A stretch of DNA of 64,000 nucleotides from an uncultured Pseudomonas sp. (lineage in GTDB: Bacteria; Pseudomonadota; Gammaproteobacteria; Pseudomonadales; Pseudomonadaceae), in NCBI RefSeq assembly GCF_946885955.1, contig NZ_CAMPHI010000027.1, forward strand, positions 1-64,000, read 5' to 3'. Position 1 is the stretch's first letter. The number at the start of each line of letters is the position of its first letter. Below the pieces are notes generated by a model. The model was not told where the DNA came from. It was given only the letters and a program-made list of their open reading frames with translations, and ran no database searches. A program made the translations under genes and the position numbers. Of this stretch, positions 1 to 8,746 are shown one piece after another.

Positions 1-138
1 GGCCTGCTGATGAAGATGAAGAGCTGCAACGAGGAAGAGGCCTACACCCTGATGCGCCGCCAGGCCATGAGCCGCCAGCAGAAGCTGGTGCAGGTCGCCG
101 AACAGATCATCGCCATGCACGACATGCTGGGCGAATAG
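1..138 (+). CDS. nasT: ANTAR-domain antiterminator NasT, C-terminal end (partial)
   Basis: Only the last 45 codons are present; the gene enters from the left edge. The tail is the helical ANTAR output domain (for example EEEAYTLMRRQAMSRQQKL), an RNA-binding domain that recognises hexaloop hairpins in nascent leaders and prevents termination. Identification as NasT, the response-regulator-like protein controlled by the nitrate sensor NasS, rests on this domain plus context. Three nitrate-assimilation units downstream (7.3, 13.6 and 18.8 kb) each have an ANTAR-type hairpin and a terminator in their leader. nasS would be expected just outside the window. The receiver-like N-terminus is not visible, so another ANTAR protein cannot be excluded from this fragment alone. 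Confidence 0.85.
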   Translation, partial: GLLMKMKSCNEEEAYTLMRRQAMSRQQKLVQVAEQIIAMHDMLGE

Positions 139-155
139 CTGCCGGCGTTACCCAG

Positions 156-180
156 ATGCCCGCCATTCGGCGGGCATTCT
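156..180 (+). terminator. Hairpin after nasT
   Basis: A perfect 9-bp stem (156-164 with 169-177, tetraloop ATTC) starts 18 bases after the nasT stop. The T tract is weak (TCTGCTTT), so this is a likely but not strong intrinsic terminator. Confidence 0.6.
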
Positions 181-325
181 GCTTTCTATCCGGACAATTT
201 CGTGCCGTGTCGCACATTCATGACAAAAGCCATGAACATGAGCCGTTTGTGTCGGTCATGTTTATGGGGCACGGTTGCTGCCTGGCCCCTTTCCTACCGT
301 CAGACGTCAGAAAGGAAGCTAGCGA

Positions 326-1438
326 ATGTTTCATACACCCCCATCGATCCGTCCCATGGCTGGAGCCGGCGCCTGGCTAGTCGGCCTAAGCCTGCTTGGC
401 CTGCTAAGCACCTCCGCTCAAGCGGACCTGTACCCCGATGTAGCGCCAGGCGGTAATTTCACCCTGGAAAACTGGTCGCTTACCGTCCCTGCCGACGCTG
501 ACGGTGGCACTGAAGGCGACGCGCTGACCCTGCAACCGAATCTGCTTAGCGGCAGTAGCGGTTACCAGTCCCCCTGGTTCTATACCGCGCCTGACGGGGC
601 CATGACGTTCTGGACCCCGCTCAACGGCGCAACCGTCGGCGGCTCCTCCAGCCCACGTTCCGAACTGCGGGAAATGCAGCAGTCAGGCAACAACGGCGTC
701 AACTGGGATATTTTCTCAACCTCGATCCTGGATGCCCAGGTTCGCGTCCTGCAAGTGCCCAGCGACGGCAAGGCGATCATTGGTCAGATCCATGGTCACC
801 GCGCCGCGCCCTTGGTGATGGTCTATTACCAATACAACCAGCAAAAGGGCACCGGCGAGATTGTGGGTAAATTTCAGTACTACCCGGCACTCGGCCCACC
901 CTATTACAAGGCTGTACTGGCCAGCGACATCGACTTGAAAGAGCGCTTTTCCTACCAGATCAAGGTTACCCACAACGGCGACCATGGCACCGTCTGGGCC
1001 TCGGTCAACAACGGCCAGCCGGCGCATATGGATATTCCCCATGAGTGGGATGTCGAGCTTCTCTACTTCAAGGCGGGCGCCTACCTGCACATGCACGGCG
1101 ACAGCGCCGAAGAAGGCGCCATGGTCAAATTCTATCGGCTCGCGACCAGCCATCCACGCGACGGCTTACTTATCACCGGCAATGCCGCACTGGCGCCAGC
1201 GAAAGTCGGCAACCCCTATGACGTTGCCCTGCAGCACAAGGGCGGCGTCGGCGGGGCAAGTTGGTCGCTGGCCAGCGGCTTCCCACCGAAAGGGCTGGAG
1301 CTCGACCGTGACGGACACATCAGCGGCGTTGCCGACGCCAGCGCCGCATCGACGACGCCGCACGACTTCATGGCGCGCGTTACGGACGCCAACGGCAGTA
1401 CCTACTCCAAGAAGTTTTCCATACTCGTCTCGCCTTGA
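326..1438 (+). CDS. Secreted alginate lyase, polysaccharide lyase family 7
   Basis: 370 aa. It cleaves alginate by beta-elimination in the periplasm or outside the cell. A signal peptide (hydrophobic core about residues 13-29, cleavage near SAQA|D, 33/34) is followed by the PL7 jelly-roll fold. The three PL7 active-site strands are visible: RSELRE at 111-116, QIH at 154-156 and YFKAGAYLH at 247-255. In the last motif H stands where many PL7 enzymes have Q. Residues about 288-370 form an Ig-like putative He_PIG-type domain (GGVGGASWSLASGFP, ISG, DANGSTYSKKFSILV). AGGAAG 8 bases upstream supports this ATG; an internal Met at residue 11 is possible. A close paralogue lies at 4744-5832. Alginate lyase family is secure; substrate block preference is unknown. 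Confidence 0.9.
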   Translation: MFHTPPSIRPMAGAGAWLVGLSLLGLLSTSAQADLYPDVAPGGNFTLENWSLTVPADADGGTEGDALTLQPNLLSGSSGYQSPWFYTAPDGAMTFWTPLNGATVGGSSSPRSELREMQQSGNNGVNWDIFSTSILDAQVRVLQVPSDGKAIIGQIHGHRAAPLVMVYYQYNQQKGTGEIVGKFQYYPALGPPYYKAVLASDIDLKERFSYQIKVTHNGDHGTVWASVNNGQPAHMDIPHEWDVELLYFKAGAYLHMHGDSAEEGAMVKFYRLATSHPRDGLLITGNAALAPAKVGNPYDVALQHKGGVGGASWSLASGFPPKGLELDRDGHISGVADASAASTTPHDFMARVTDANGSTYSKKFSILVSP

Positions 1439-1634
1439 TGGCTTAACCATTCAACCTGGGCCGCGAACCAGGCAACTCAGCGCGCAGCTGTACTGCTTAG
1501 CAGGCCCACTGTTCCTCTTCGCACCCGCTTCTCCACAGCACTGTACGGCTGACTGGGCAAGCGGGTGTATCTGCTGCGCTCGCACCGGGCTGACTAGACT
1601 AAATCCTCCCAGTCCGCAGCAAGAAGAGCACAGA

Positions 1635-2999
1635 ATGAGTACAGCCTCTGAAGAGCGTGGGCTTCTGGCCGAAGCCGACCGCCGCGCCCTGAACTATCTC
1701 GACAGCACCGCCACACGACCTGTATTTCCCGGCGACGAGGCCATCGCCCGCCTGGACGAATTCAACGAGCCCCTGCCGGCGCAAGGCGTGGCTGCCCATG
1801 AAGTGCTGCAGCGTCTGGATGAAATCGGCTCCCCAGCGACAGTAGCGTCCAATGGACCGCGTTATTTCGGCTTCGTCATCGGCGCTACCCTGCCGGCCGC
1901 CGCGGCAGCGGAACGCCTGGTACTGGCCTGGGACCAGTGCGCTTCGTCCTTCGATAACTCGCCGGTCGCCGACACCCTGGAGCGCATTGCCGGGCGCTGG
2001 GTCGTCGAGCTGCTCGGCTTGCCGTCATTGAGCGCGGTGGGGTTCGGCACCAGCGCCACCGCCTCGACCCTGGCCTGCCTCTCGGCCGCACGGCGTACTC
2101 TACTTGCGCGCAAGGGCTGGGATTTCGACGGCGACGGTTTGATCGGCGCGCCGGAAGTACGCGTGGTGGTTTCCGCCAGCTGCCACATTACGGTGCAGAA
2201 AGCCCTGCGCATCCTCGGTTTTGGCATCAAACGCCTGAAAGTCGCACCGACTGATAACCATGGTCGGATCGATCCTGCACAACTCCCGGAACTCGATGAC
2301 CTGAGCATCCTTTGCCTGCAGGCCGGCGAGGTGAATACCGGCGAATTCGATCCTTTCGCCGAACTGATCCCACGGGCCAAGGCTGCCGGCGCCTGGGTGC
2401 ATGTCGACGGCGCCTTCGGCTTGTGGGCGCGCGCCTCGTCTTCGGCTGCGCTCGCCGAGGGCGTCGAGCTGGCCGACAGCTGGACCACCGACGGGCACAA
2501 ATGGCTGAACACCCCCTATGACGGCGCCATGGCCATCTGCCGCGACGCCGACGCCCTGGCCAGCGCGATGAACAGCGATGCGGTGTATGCCAGCGCCTCC
2601 AAGGATGCGCAAAAGAACCTGACCCTGGAGTTCTCCCGCCGCGCTCGTGGCGTGCCGATCTGGGCCGCACTGTCCGCCCTGGGCCGCACCGGCCTGCGTG
2701 AAATGATCGACCGGCATATCCGCCAGGCCGGTCACCTGGCGACACAACTGCGCGCAGCCGGTTATCAGGTGCTCAACCGGGTCGTGCTGAATCAGGTACT
2801 GGTGCGCGCCGATAGCGACCAGCAGACACTGGCGATCCGCGTCGCCGCCCAGCGCTCGGGCCAGGTCTGGTTCGGCCCGACCGTCTGGCAGGGGCGCCCG
2901 GCCTTTCGCCTCAGCGTCTCGTCCTGGCGCACCAGCGACGCCGATATCGAAACGCTGATCGAGCTGTTGTGCGAACTCAAACGTAGTACCCCGGCATGA
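1635..2999 (+). CDS. PLP-dependent group II decarboxylase family protein
   Basis: 454 aa, fold-type I pyridoxal-phosphate enzyme of the aromatic-amino-acid/glutamate decarboxylase superfamily. The Schiff-base lysine is K289 in TDGHKWLNTPYD, and the preceding DGAFGLW segment carries the aspartate that binds the pyridine nitrogen (HVDGAFG). The frame is open further upstream, but the ATG at 1635 begins the family-like sequence and is preceded by AAGAAGAG. It sits 196 bases after the alginate lyase and just before alaC, so it may share an amino-acid theme with alaC. Substrate cannot be read from sequence; candidates are an aromatic amino acid, diaminobutyrate or aspartate-like substrate. Confidence 0.82.
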   Translation: MSTASEERGLLAEADRRALNYLDSTATRPVFPGDEAIARLDEFNEPLPAQGVAAHEVLQRLDEIGSPATVASNGPRYFGFVIGATLPAAAAAERLVLAWDQCASSFDNSPVADTLERIAGRWVVELLGLPSLSAVGFGTSATASTLACLSAARRTLLARKGWDFDGDGLIGAPEVRVVVSASCHITVQKALRILGFGIKRLKVAPTDNHGRIDPAQLPELDDLSILCLQAGEVNTGEFDPFAELIPRAKAAGAWVHVDGAFGLWARASSSAALAEGVELADSWTTDGHKWLNTPYDGAMAICRDADALASAMNSDAVYASASKDAQKNLTLEFSRRARGVPIWAALSALGRTGLREMIDRHIRQAGHLATQLRAAGYQVLNRVVLNQVLVRADSDQQTLAIRVAAQRSGQVWFGPTVWQGRPAFRLSVSSWRTSDADIETLIELLCELKRSTPA

Positions 3000-3132
3000 A
3001 CCACAGCGCCTGCGCAGCACAGCGATAATCCGCTCGACAAGCGCCGGGCGCTGCGTTTATCTTCGCCACCTGGCCACCGCAGTGGCCAACGTCGCTCGGA
3101 CGGTTCCGGGCGCTTACGTTTCCGAGGAAAGC

Positions 3133-4371
3133 ATGGCTGATTCAGCTTCGCGCCGCTTTGCGCGCATCGATCGTCTCCCCCCTTACGTGTTCAACATCAC
3201 CGCCGAATTGAAGATGGCCGCACGCCGCCGCGGCGAGGACATCATCGACTTCAGCATGGGCAACCCGGACGGCGCCACGCCGCCGCATATCGTCGAAAAA
3301 CTGGTACAGGTCGCCCAGCGCGAAGACACCCACGGTTATTCCACTTCCCGCGGTATTCCGCGCCTGCGCCGGGCCATCTCGCGTTGGTACCAGGACCGCT
3401 ACCAGGTGGAGATCGACCCCGAAAGCGAGGCCATCGTTACCATCGGTTCCAAGGAAGGCCTGGCACACTTGATGCTCGCCACCCTCGACCATGGTGACAC
3501 CGTGCTGGTGCCCAACCCCAGCTACCCGATCCATATCTACGGCGCGGTGATCGCCGGCGCACAGGTGCGCTCGGTGCCATTGGTGCCGGGCGTGGACTTC
3601 TTCGCCGAGCTGGAACGGGCGATTCGCGAAAGCATTCCCAAGCCGAAGATGATGATCCTCGGCTTTCCGTCCAACCCCACCGCCCAGTGCGTGGAACTGG
3701 ACTTCTTCGAGCGCGTGGTGGCCCTGGCCAAACAATACGACGTGCTGGTGATCCACGACCTGGCCTACGCCGATATCGTCTATGACGGCTGGAAAGCGCC
3801 GTCGATCATGCAGGTGCCGGGAGCCAAGGACATCGCCGTGGAGTTCTTCACCCTGTCCAAGAGCTACAACATGGCCGGCTGGCGCATCGGCTTCATGGTC
3901 GGCAACAAGGAACTGGTCAACGCCCTCGCGCGGATCAAGAGCTATCACGACTACGGCACCTTCACCCCGCTGCAAGTCGCCGCTATCGCCGCCCTGGAAG
4001 GCGATCAGCAATGCGTGCGTGATATTGCCGAGCAATACCGTCAGCGTCGCAACCTGCTGGTTAAAGGGCTGCATGAAATCGGCTGGATGGTGGTCAATCC
4101 GAAAGCCTCGATGTACGTCTGGGCCAAGATTCCCGAACAATACGCCGGGCTCGGCTCACTGGAGTTCGCCAAGAAGCTGCTGCTGGATGCCAAGGTCTGC
4201 GTGTCGCCGGGCATCGGCTTCGGCGACTACGGCGACGACCACGTGCGTTTTGCCCTGATCGAAAACCAGGATCGCATTCGCCAGGCTCTGCGCGGCATCA
4301 AGGCAATGTTTCGCGCCGATGGCCTGCTGCCATCCGTCGGTAAAGGCGGTAAAACCAGCGACGGCCAATAG
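3133..4371 (+). CDS. alaC: Glutamate-pyruvate aminotransferase AlaC
   Basis: 412 aa, class I/II aminotransferase making alanine from pyruvate with glutamate as amino donor. It is near-identical in memory to E. coli AlaC (YfdZ) over long stretches, including RIDRLPPYVFNITAELKMA, NPSYPIHIYGAV and GIGFGDYGDDHVRFALIENQ. PLP lysine K243 lies in TLSKSYNMAGWR. The frame extends to an upstream ATG at 3082, but the ATG at 3133 gives the family N-terminus (MADSASRRFARIDRLP) and has a GAGGAAAGC ribosome site. A strong GC hairpin follows at 4381-4411. Placement next to the nitrate genes is not explained. Confidence 0.95.
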   Translation: MADSASRRFARIDRLPPYVFNITAELKMAARRRGEDIIDFSMGNPDGATPPHIVEKLVQVAQREDTHGYSTSRGIPRLRRAISRWYQDRYQVEIDPESEAIVTIGSKEGLAHLMLATLDHGDTVLVPNPSYPIHIYGAVIAGAQVRSVPLVPGVDFFAELERAIRESIPKPKMMILGFPSNPTAQCVELDFFERVVALAKQYDVLVIHDLAYADIVYDGWKAPSIMQVPGAKDIAVEFFTLSKSYNMAGWRIGFMVGNKELVNALARIKSYHDYGTFTPLQVAAIAALEGDQQCVRDIAEQYRQRRNLLVKGLHEIGWMVVNPKASMYVWAKIPEQYAGLGSLEFAKKLLLDAKVCVSPGIGFGDYGDDHVRFALIENQDRIRQALRGIKAMFRADGLLPSVGKGGKTSDGQ

Positions 4372-4380
4372 GCGCCTGCG

Positions 4381-4411
4381 CCCCCGGCCTGGCCACTGGA
4401 CAGGCCGGGGG
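4381..4411 (+). terminator. Hairpin after alaC
   Basis: 11-bp perfect GC-rich stem (4381-4391 with 4401-4411) ten bases after the alaC stop; no T tract follows (GAAAGT), so it may be a 3'-end stabiliser rather than a strong terminator. Confidence 0.55.
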
Positions 4412-4743
4412 AAAGTAGACAACACCCTAGTCCTTGCTTGCCTCGCCTACATTTTTCAACGGTCTGCCAGGTTTTCAACAGTCTGATAGCGCCCGGTTCT
4501 ACCCATATCGGATAGCCGAAAACTCGCCTGCCCGCCCTGCGAAAACGACCCAGGCCGCAGGACAGCAAACAAGCGGACAGGCGGCTGTGATTTGCCAACC
4601 AGCGCAAGAACCTGCGCTCATGTTTCCTGGTCAAATCGACGTGAGCCGCTCTACCTCCGACCCATCAGCGTGTTCAGCACTTTGCCATCGGCTAAAGCAC
4701 AGCCTGGGTCTATCCAGCCATCTTTAATCAGGACGATATCAAG
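4412..4743. other. Intergenic space between alaC and the second alginate lyase
   Basis: 332 bases without a convincing gene. Two tandem motifs, TTTTTCAACGGTCTG (4452-4466) and GTTTTCAACAGTCTG (4471-4485), resemble the terminal repeat of the element at 54550-54761. No confident promoter was recognised; the alginate lyase promoter must lie here. Confidence 0.4.
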
Positions 4744-5832
4744 ATGCCTCTCCCATGCACTTTCCGTAAAACACTTTTCCTCGCGGCGCTGTTAAGCCTC
4801 ACGATAGAGCGAAGCCATGCCGAACTGGCGCCTGACCTGGCACCCGGCGGAAACTTCGCCCTGGAGAACTGGCGATTGGACTTTCCGGTCGAGATTGGCA
4901 GTGATGGCATCGCTAGTATTCAGCCTGCGCAACTGAGCGGCCCGAACGGCTTTGTCTATGCGCCCTATTTCTATACCACTTCGGATGGCGCCATGACCAT
5001 GTGGACGCCGGTCAACGGTGCCACGGCTGGGGGCTCCTCACACCCGCGCAACGAACTAAGGGAAATGATCGACCCCGGCAATCACGAGGTGAACTGGACG
5101 AGCTCCGGCAATTCCATACTCGACGCGCAACTACGGATCCTGCAGGTGCCCAGTGACGGAATCCTCATCGTCGGTCAGGTACATGGATTCGATGCTGCCC
5201 CACTGGTTCTGGTTTATTACCGCTATGACGCAGCCAAGCAAACCGGCAAGCTGATGACCAAGTTGCAGGGTACTCCCGTGCTGGGCCCGCCCTACACCCA
5301 GCATACGATTGCCACGGACATCAAACTCGGCCAGACATTTACCTATCAAATCAAGGTAGAGCGCCAGCCTGGCGGCCCGGCGACCGTCTCGGTATCGGCC
5401 AACTCGGGTATACCCGCGCAAATGGTCATGGACTCTTCCTGGGACGGGGTCGGCATGTACTTCAAGGCGGGCTCCTACCTGCATATCAGTGGCACTAGCA
5501 GCAGCGAGGGTGGCTTGGTGAAGTTCTATCGGTTGGCCACCAGCCACCCGGCCAATGGCTTGTTGATCAGGACCGCCAGCAAGTTGCCGAACGCCCGGGC
5601 GAACACCCCATACAGCATCCAGTTAGCTTTTAGCGGTGGCGTGGGAGGCGGTACCTGGTCACTGGTCAGCGGCTTTCCACCCTCCGGCCTGGCACTCGAC
5701 CCGCAAGGGCTGATAAGCGGCACACCGACTTCTGGCGCGATATCTACCAAGGACAACGATTTCATGGTGCGCGTACGCGACGCCAACGGCAGCACCTACT
5801 CGAAGAAACTCTCCATTTTGGTAAACCCCTGA
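4744..5832 (+). CDS. Secreted alginate lyase, PL7 family, second paralogue
   Basis: 362 aa. It has the same architecture as the enzyme at 326-1438: signal peptide (core LFLAALLSLT, cleavage near SHA|E at 26/27), PL7 jelly roll with RNELRE (102-107), QVH (145-147) and YFKAGSYLH (239-247), then a C-terminal Ig-like domain of about 85 residues ending in SKKLSILVNP. The two share the N-terminal block LAPDLAPGGNF/LYPDVAPGGNF and the domain linker, so they arose by duplication. Both carry H at the end of the third motif. TCAGGA upstream is a plausible ribosome site. The pair probably degrades external or self-made alginate to oligomers that the cytoplasmic PL7 enzyme at 10825 could finish. Confidence 0.9.
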   Translation: MPLPCTFRKTLFLAALLSLTIERSHAELAPDLAPGGNFALENWRLDFPVEIGSDGIASIQPAQLSGPNGFVYAPYFYTTSDGAMTMWTPVNGATAGGSSHPRNELREMIDPGNHEVNWTSSGNSILDAQLRILQVPSDGILIVGQVHGFDAAPLVLVYYRYDAAKQTGKLMTKLQGTPVLGPPYTQHTIATDIKLGQTFTYQIKVERQPGGPATVSVSANSGIPAQMVMDSSWDGVGMYFKAGSYLHISGTSSSEGGLVKFYRLATSHPANGLLIRTASKLPNARANTPYSIQLAFSGGVGGGTWSLVSGFPPSGLALDPQGLISGTPTSGAISTKDNDFMVRVRDANGSTYSKKLSILVNP

Positions 5833-5873
5833 ACAGGATCGGAAATCGTTCCCTTGCCTGATGGAGATACGCA

Positions 5874-5897
5874 AACCCCGCTCGTCAACGAGCGGGT
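5874..5897. terminator. Bidirectional hairpin between convergent genes
   Basis: Stem AACCCCGCTCG/CGAGCGGGTT with a TCAA loop between the convergent alginate lyase (plus) and lipoprotein (minus) genes; one bulged C in the left arm, AT-rich ends but no long T run. Confidence 0.6.
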
Positions 5898-6296
5898 TCA
5901 GCCCGAGTAATCCAATACCGTCCAGACCTGACTCAAACCGACGCCAATCATGCAGTCGGCATTATCTAGCTGATGATTGTTATGCAGTGACATCAGCGAG
6001 GTTGCGCCATCAGCAGCATCGCTGCGCTCGGTCACCCACTGAACCCGGCCACAGTTGGGGGTTTCGATGACGTAACTGGCAGCGACCGTAGAATCCTGGC
6101 TCGGCAGCTTGATCATATCGACCACCCTGCCCTGTTCTTCGACCCGCTTACCATCAGCCACCAGTACGGCCCAGGCCTGACTGTTTTCAATGACCAGATA
6201 AGCCCCGTTGACCCGGGGCTGTTCACTTTGAGGTTGAGGCTGAACACAACCACTCAATAAAACCAGTAGCACAATTGTCATCATGATTTGTTGCAT
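5898..6296 (-). CDS. Hypothetical lipoprotein
   Basis: 132 aa. The N-terminus MQQIMMTIVLLVLLSGC is a lipoprotein signal with lipobox LLSG|C, so the mature protein starts at C17 and is membrane-anchored, probably in the outer membrane (residue +2 is V, not D). The mature part holds a proline/glutamine linker (QPQPQSEQP) and a roughly 100-residue domain with two cysteines (PNCGR, NADCM) that could form a disulfide. GAGGAG lies 9 bases before the ATG. I do not recognise the family. It is convergent with the alginate lyase and lies beside an SOS-controlled gene, and neither context suggests a function. Confidence 0.72.
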   Translation of the reverse strand: MQQIMMTIVLLVLLSGCVQPQPQSEQPRVNGAYLVIENSQAWAVLVADGKRVEEQGRVVDMIKLPSQDSTVAASYVIETPNCGRVQWVTERSDAADGATSLMSLHNNHQLDNADCMIGVGLSQVWTVLDYSG

Positions 6297-6398
6297 TGCT
6301 GTTTGCTCCTCTGCAGCGCTTTCTCGCCTGATGGTGAATCGTTTTCGGCGAAGGCAATCGGTGAGTGTTGGCTGAGTCGTAGGCTTACTATTATCGAA

Positions 6399-6418
6399 TA
6401 CTGTTTATTTGTACAGTA
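6399..6418 (+). promoter_or_regulatory. LexA (SOS) box
   Basis: TACTGT-N8-ACAGTA, a perfect palindrome in the outer six bases with CTG-N10-CAG spacing, matching the gammaproteobacterial LexA consensus. It lies 120 bases before the ATG of the 6538 gene and overlaps AT-rich promoter-like sequence (TATTTTTAGAT). Confidence 0.8.
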
Positions 6419-6537
6419 TTTTTAGATTACCCTTATCGACAGGCTCCAACCCGAGCGAAAGGCCGCGCCAGATGCACAAAAAGCCTGGCGCACCCGGCAA
6501 GTTCCAGTCGCTACCGGACGTAACCAGGAGAAAGACC

Positions 6538-6861
6538 ATGCTGGACGTACTGCAGTTAAAACAAAGCGTAAACCGCATGCCGCTGGAGAAAGTTCGCGCC
6601 ACGGTTGCCGAGCTGCATCTGGAAGGCATCGTGACCGAAGGGCGCAGCCCTTTCACTCGTGTGCATTTCAATACCTGCTTCGCCGAAATCGAAGCATTGC
6701 TGCAACGCGCCGGCTATCACAAACAGCTGGATGTGGTGGGGTATCAAGGTATGGCTTATGCGATGTTCGACCCATCGCGCTGGCAGGCGGTGGACGTGCT
6801 GAAATGGCTGAAGGAGTTCGTTGAGGAAGCGCAGTCGCGCACGCTGCCTCAGCTTGGATGA
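6538..6861 (+). CDS. Hypothetical protein under LexA control
   Basis: 107 aa, start chosen at the ATG after CCAGGAGAAAGACC (good ribosome site); the frame is open upstream to 6409 but that part is not supported. The protein is small and mainly helical in appearance (LKQSVNRMPLEKVRATVAELHLEG), with no signal peptide, membrane segment or recognisable catalytic motif. A perfect LexA box 120 bases upstream makes it a probable DNA-damage-inducible gene. I do not recognise the family. Possible roles such as a cell-cycle or repair modulator are guesses. Confidence 0.75.
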   Translation: MLDVLQLKQSVNRMPLEKVRATVAELHLEGIVTEGRSPFTRVHFNTCFAEIEALLQRAGYHKQLDVVGYQGMAYAMFDPSRWQAVDVLKWLKEFVEEAQSRTLPQLG

Positions 6862-7137
6862 GTGCCCCAGGCGCCGGGCGATAGATCACTTCCCCGGCGC
6901 GATTCGGACCAGGCTCGCAAAACGACCCAAAACGGTCCAGGCGACCGCGCACACGCACAGCCATGTTGCGAAGCCGTAGCCCTGCACATCCTGCTCGCGC
7001 TGATGGCACTTCTTCCTGAACGTTTAGAATAGCAATCTAACCTATTGATATAATTACTTAAAACCCGCAAACAAGAGCGTTCAGAAAAACCGTTTTCAAG
7101 CGTTGGAGACTGACCTGCAAAGCCTTGCGCAGGACTT

Positions 7138-7153
7138 GGCAAGGCCTTTGCTT
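7138..7153 (+). promoter_or_regulatory. Sigma-54 promoter of nrtABC
   Basis: TTGGCA-N6-TTGCTT motif: GG at 7138-7139, N10, GC at 7150-7151, the exact -24/-12 spacing. Predicted start near 7162. A weaker GG-N10-GC (7105-7118, TTGGAG..CTGCAA) lies just upstream. NtrC-dependent nitrogen control is the usual input for such promoters in nitrate assimilation. Confidence 0.75.
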
Positions 7154-7186
7154 ATACCCATATCAAGACACCAACACACGTCTTAG

Positions 7187-7206
7187 GATCGCCAACGGCG
7201 GTGATC
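7187..7206 (+). promoter_or_regulatory. ANTAR (NasT) hexaloop hairpin in the nrtA leader
   Basis: 7-bp stem (7187-7193 with 7200-7206, one G-T pair) closing hexaloop AACGGC with A at position 1 and G at position 4, the features ANTAR proteins read. A possible first hairpin, AAGAC-N10-GTCTT, lies at 7165-7184. Confidence 0.75.
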
Positions 7207-7216
7207 GGGACGAATA

Positions 7217-7275
7217 GACAAAGACGTCAAAGACACCTTGCCCCCCCGGGCCGAGTTGTCTGCGACGTCTTTTTT
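7217..7275 (+). terminator. Leader terminator (attenuator) before nrtA
   Basis: Opens with the box GACAAAGACGTC (7217-7228) shared by all three nas leaders. AAGACGTC (7221-7228) pairs with GACGTCTT (7264-7271), with an inner AGACA/TGTCT stem, followed by T6 (7270-7275). Read-through is expected when NasT holds the upstream hexaloop hairpin. Confidence 0.85.
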
Positions 7276-7299
7276 CGTTTCTGATATGAGGATTCTTCC

Positions 7300-8688
7300 A
7301 TGCGTCACTCCATCGCTCGTCGCTCCTTGCTGAAAAAAGCCCTGGCCGGCCTGGGCTGCGCCGCCACGCTGCTGCTTACACCGTTGAGCATGCAGCTCGC
7401 CTACGCCGCCAACCCGGAGAAAGACGAACTCAAGCTCGGCTTCATCAAGCTGACCGATATGGCCCCACTGGCGATCGCCTACGAGAAGGGCTTTTTCGAA
7501 GACGAAGGTCTGTACGTCACGCTCGAAGCCCAGGCGAACTGGAAAGTCCTCCTGGACCGGGTGATTACCGGCGAACTGGATGGTGCGCACATGCTCGCCG
7601 GACAACCCCTGGGGGCGACCATCGGCTTTGGCACCAAGGCCGATGTGGTCACTGCCTTCTCCATGGACCTCAATGGCAACGGCATCACCATGTCCAATTC
7701 CGTCTGGGAGGAAATGAAGAAGCACCTGCCGATGGAAAATGGCAATCCGGTACACCCGATTAAGGCCGATGCCCTGAAGCCGGTGATCGAGCAGTACAAG
7801 GCCCAGGGCAAACCCTTCAATCTGGGCATGGTGTTTCCGGTGTCCACCCACAACTACGAGTTGCGCTACTGGTTGGCAGCGGGTGGCATCAGCCCGGGCT
7901 ACTACGCCCCGGCTAAAGGCGATATCACCGGCACGCTGAACGCCGATGCCCTGCTTTCGGTCACCCCGCCACCACAAATGCCCGCCACGCTCGAGGCTGG
8001 CACCATCAATGGCTATTGCGTCGGCGAGCCGTGGAATCAGGCCGCGGTGTTCAAAGGTATCGGTGTACCGGTGATCACCGACTACGAAATCTGGAAGAAC
8101 AACCCGGAGAAAGTCCTGGGCGTCTCCAAGAGCTGGGCCGATGCCAACCCTGAAACCCACAAGCGCCTGGTCAAGGCACTGATCCGCGCGGGCATGTGGC
8201 TGGACGAGAACAACAACGCCAACCGCCAGGAAGCGGTGGAAATCCTCTCGCGTCCGGAATACGTGGGCGCCGATGCCGAGGTGATCGCCAACTCCATGAC
8301 CGGTACCTTCGAGTACGAGAAAGGCGACACCCGCGCCGTGCCAGACTTCAACGTGTTCTTCCGGCACAACGCCACCTACCCCTACTACTCGGATGCCATC
8401 TGGTACCTGACGCAGATGCGCCGCTGGGGCCAGATCAGCGAGAACAAGCCGGATAGCTGGTACTTCGACATCGCCAAGCAGGTGTATCTGCCCGAGGTCT
8501 ACCGCGCCGCAGCGAACGAGCTGATTGCCGAAGGCAAGGCCAAAGCCGAGGACTTTCCGGCGGCCAGTGAGGAAGGTTTCCGCGCGCCGACCAATGAGTT
8601 CATCGATGGCCTGACCTACGACGGCCGCCAGCCGAACGCCTACATCAATCAGTTCAAGATTGGCCTGAAGGCCGACTCCACGCTGTAA
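7300..8688 (+). CDS. nrtA: Nitrate/nitrite ABC transporter, periplasmic binding protein
   Basis: 462 aa, NrtA/CmpA family binding protein that captures nitrate or nitrite in the periplasm and delivers it to the NrtB-NrtC importer. The N-terminus [19 protein letters not shown] carries a twin-arginine-like motif (RRSLLKK) and a hydrophobic core ending near AYAA, so Tat export is likely. The family start [23 protein letters not shown] follows. It is the first gene of the nrtABC operon, 25 bases after the attenuator T run. The family also holds bicarbonate binders (CmpA); the NasT-type leader favours nitrate. Confidence 0.9.
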   Translation: MRHSIARRSLLKKALAGLGCAATLLLTPLSMQLAYAANPEKDELKLGFIKLTDMAPLAIAYEKGFFEDEGLYVTLEAQANWKVLLDRVITGELDGAHMLAGQPLGATIGFGTKADVVTAFSMDLNGNGITMSNSVWEEMKKHLPMENGNPVHPIKADALKPVIEQYKAQGKPFNLGMVFPVSTHNYELRYWLAAGGISPGYYAPAKGDITGTLNADALLSVTPPPQMPATLEAGTINGYCVGEPWNQAAVFKGIGVPVITDYEIWKNNPEKVLGVSKSWADANPETHKRLVKALIRAGMWLDENNNANRQEAVEILSRPEYVGADAEVIANSMTGTFEYEKGDTRAVPDFNVFFRHNATYPYYSDAIWYLTQMRRWGQISENKPDSWYFDIAKQVYLPEVYRAAANELIAEGKAKAEDFPAASEEGFRAPTNEFIDGLTYDGRQPNAYINQFKIGLKADSTL

Positions 8689-8746
8689 CCCATCCATTGC
8701 CCTGGGGGCCGATCTACCGCGCCCCCTTTGCCTAGAGGACAAGACG

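Noticed and set aside
266..279. Sigma-54-like GGGGCACGGTTGCT upstream of the first alginate lyase
   Set aside because: The GG to GC spacing is 9, not 10, and bases around it do not fit; there is also no leader hairpin as in the nas units.
4434..4727. 97-codon frame between alaC and the second alginate lyase
   Set aside because: No ribosome site, unusual composition, and it overlaps repeat-like half-sites.
7105..7118. Alternative sigma-54 site TTGGAG..CTGCAA upstream of nrtA
   Set aside because: Spacing is right but the -24 element is poorer than the site at 7138-7151, which also places the start just before the leader hairpins.
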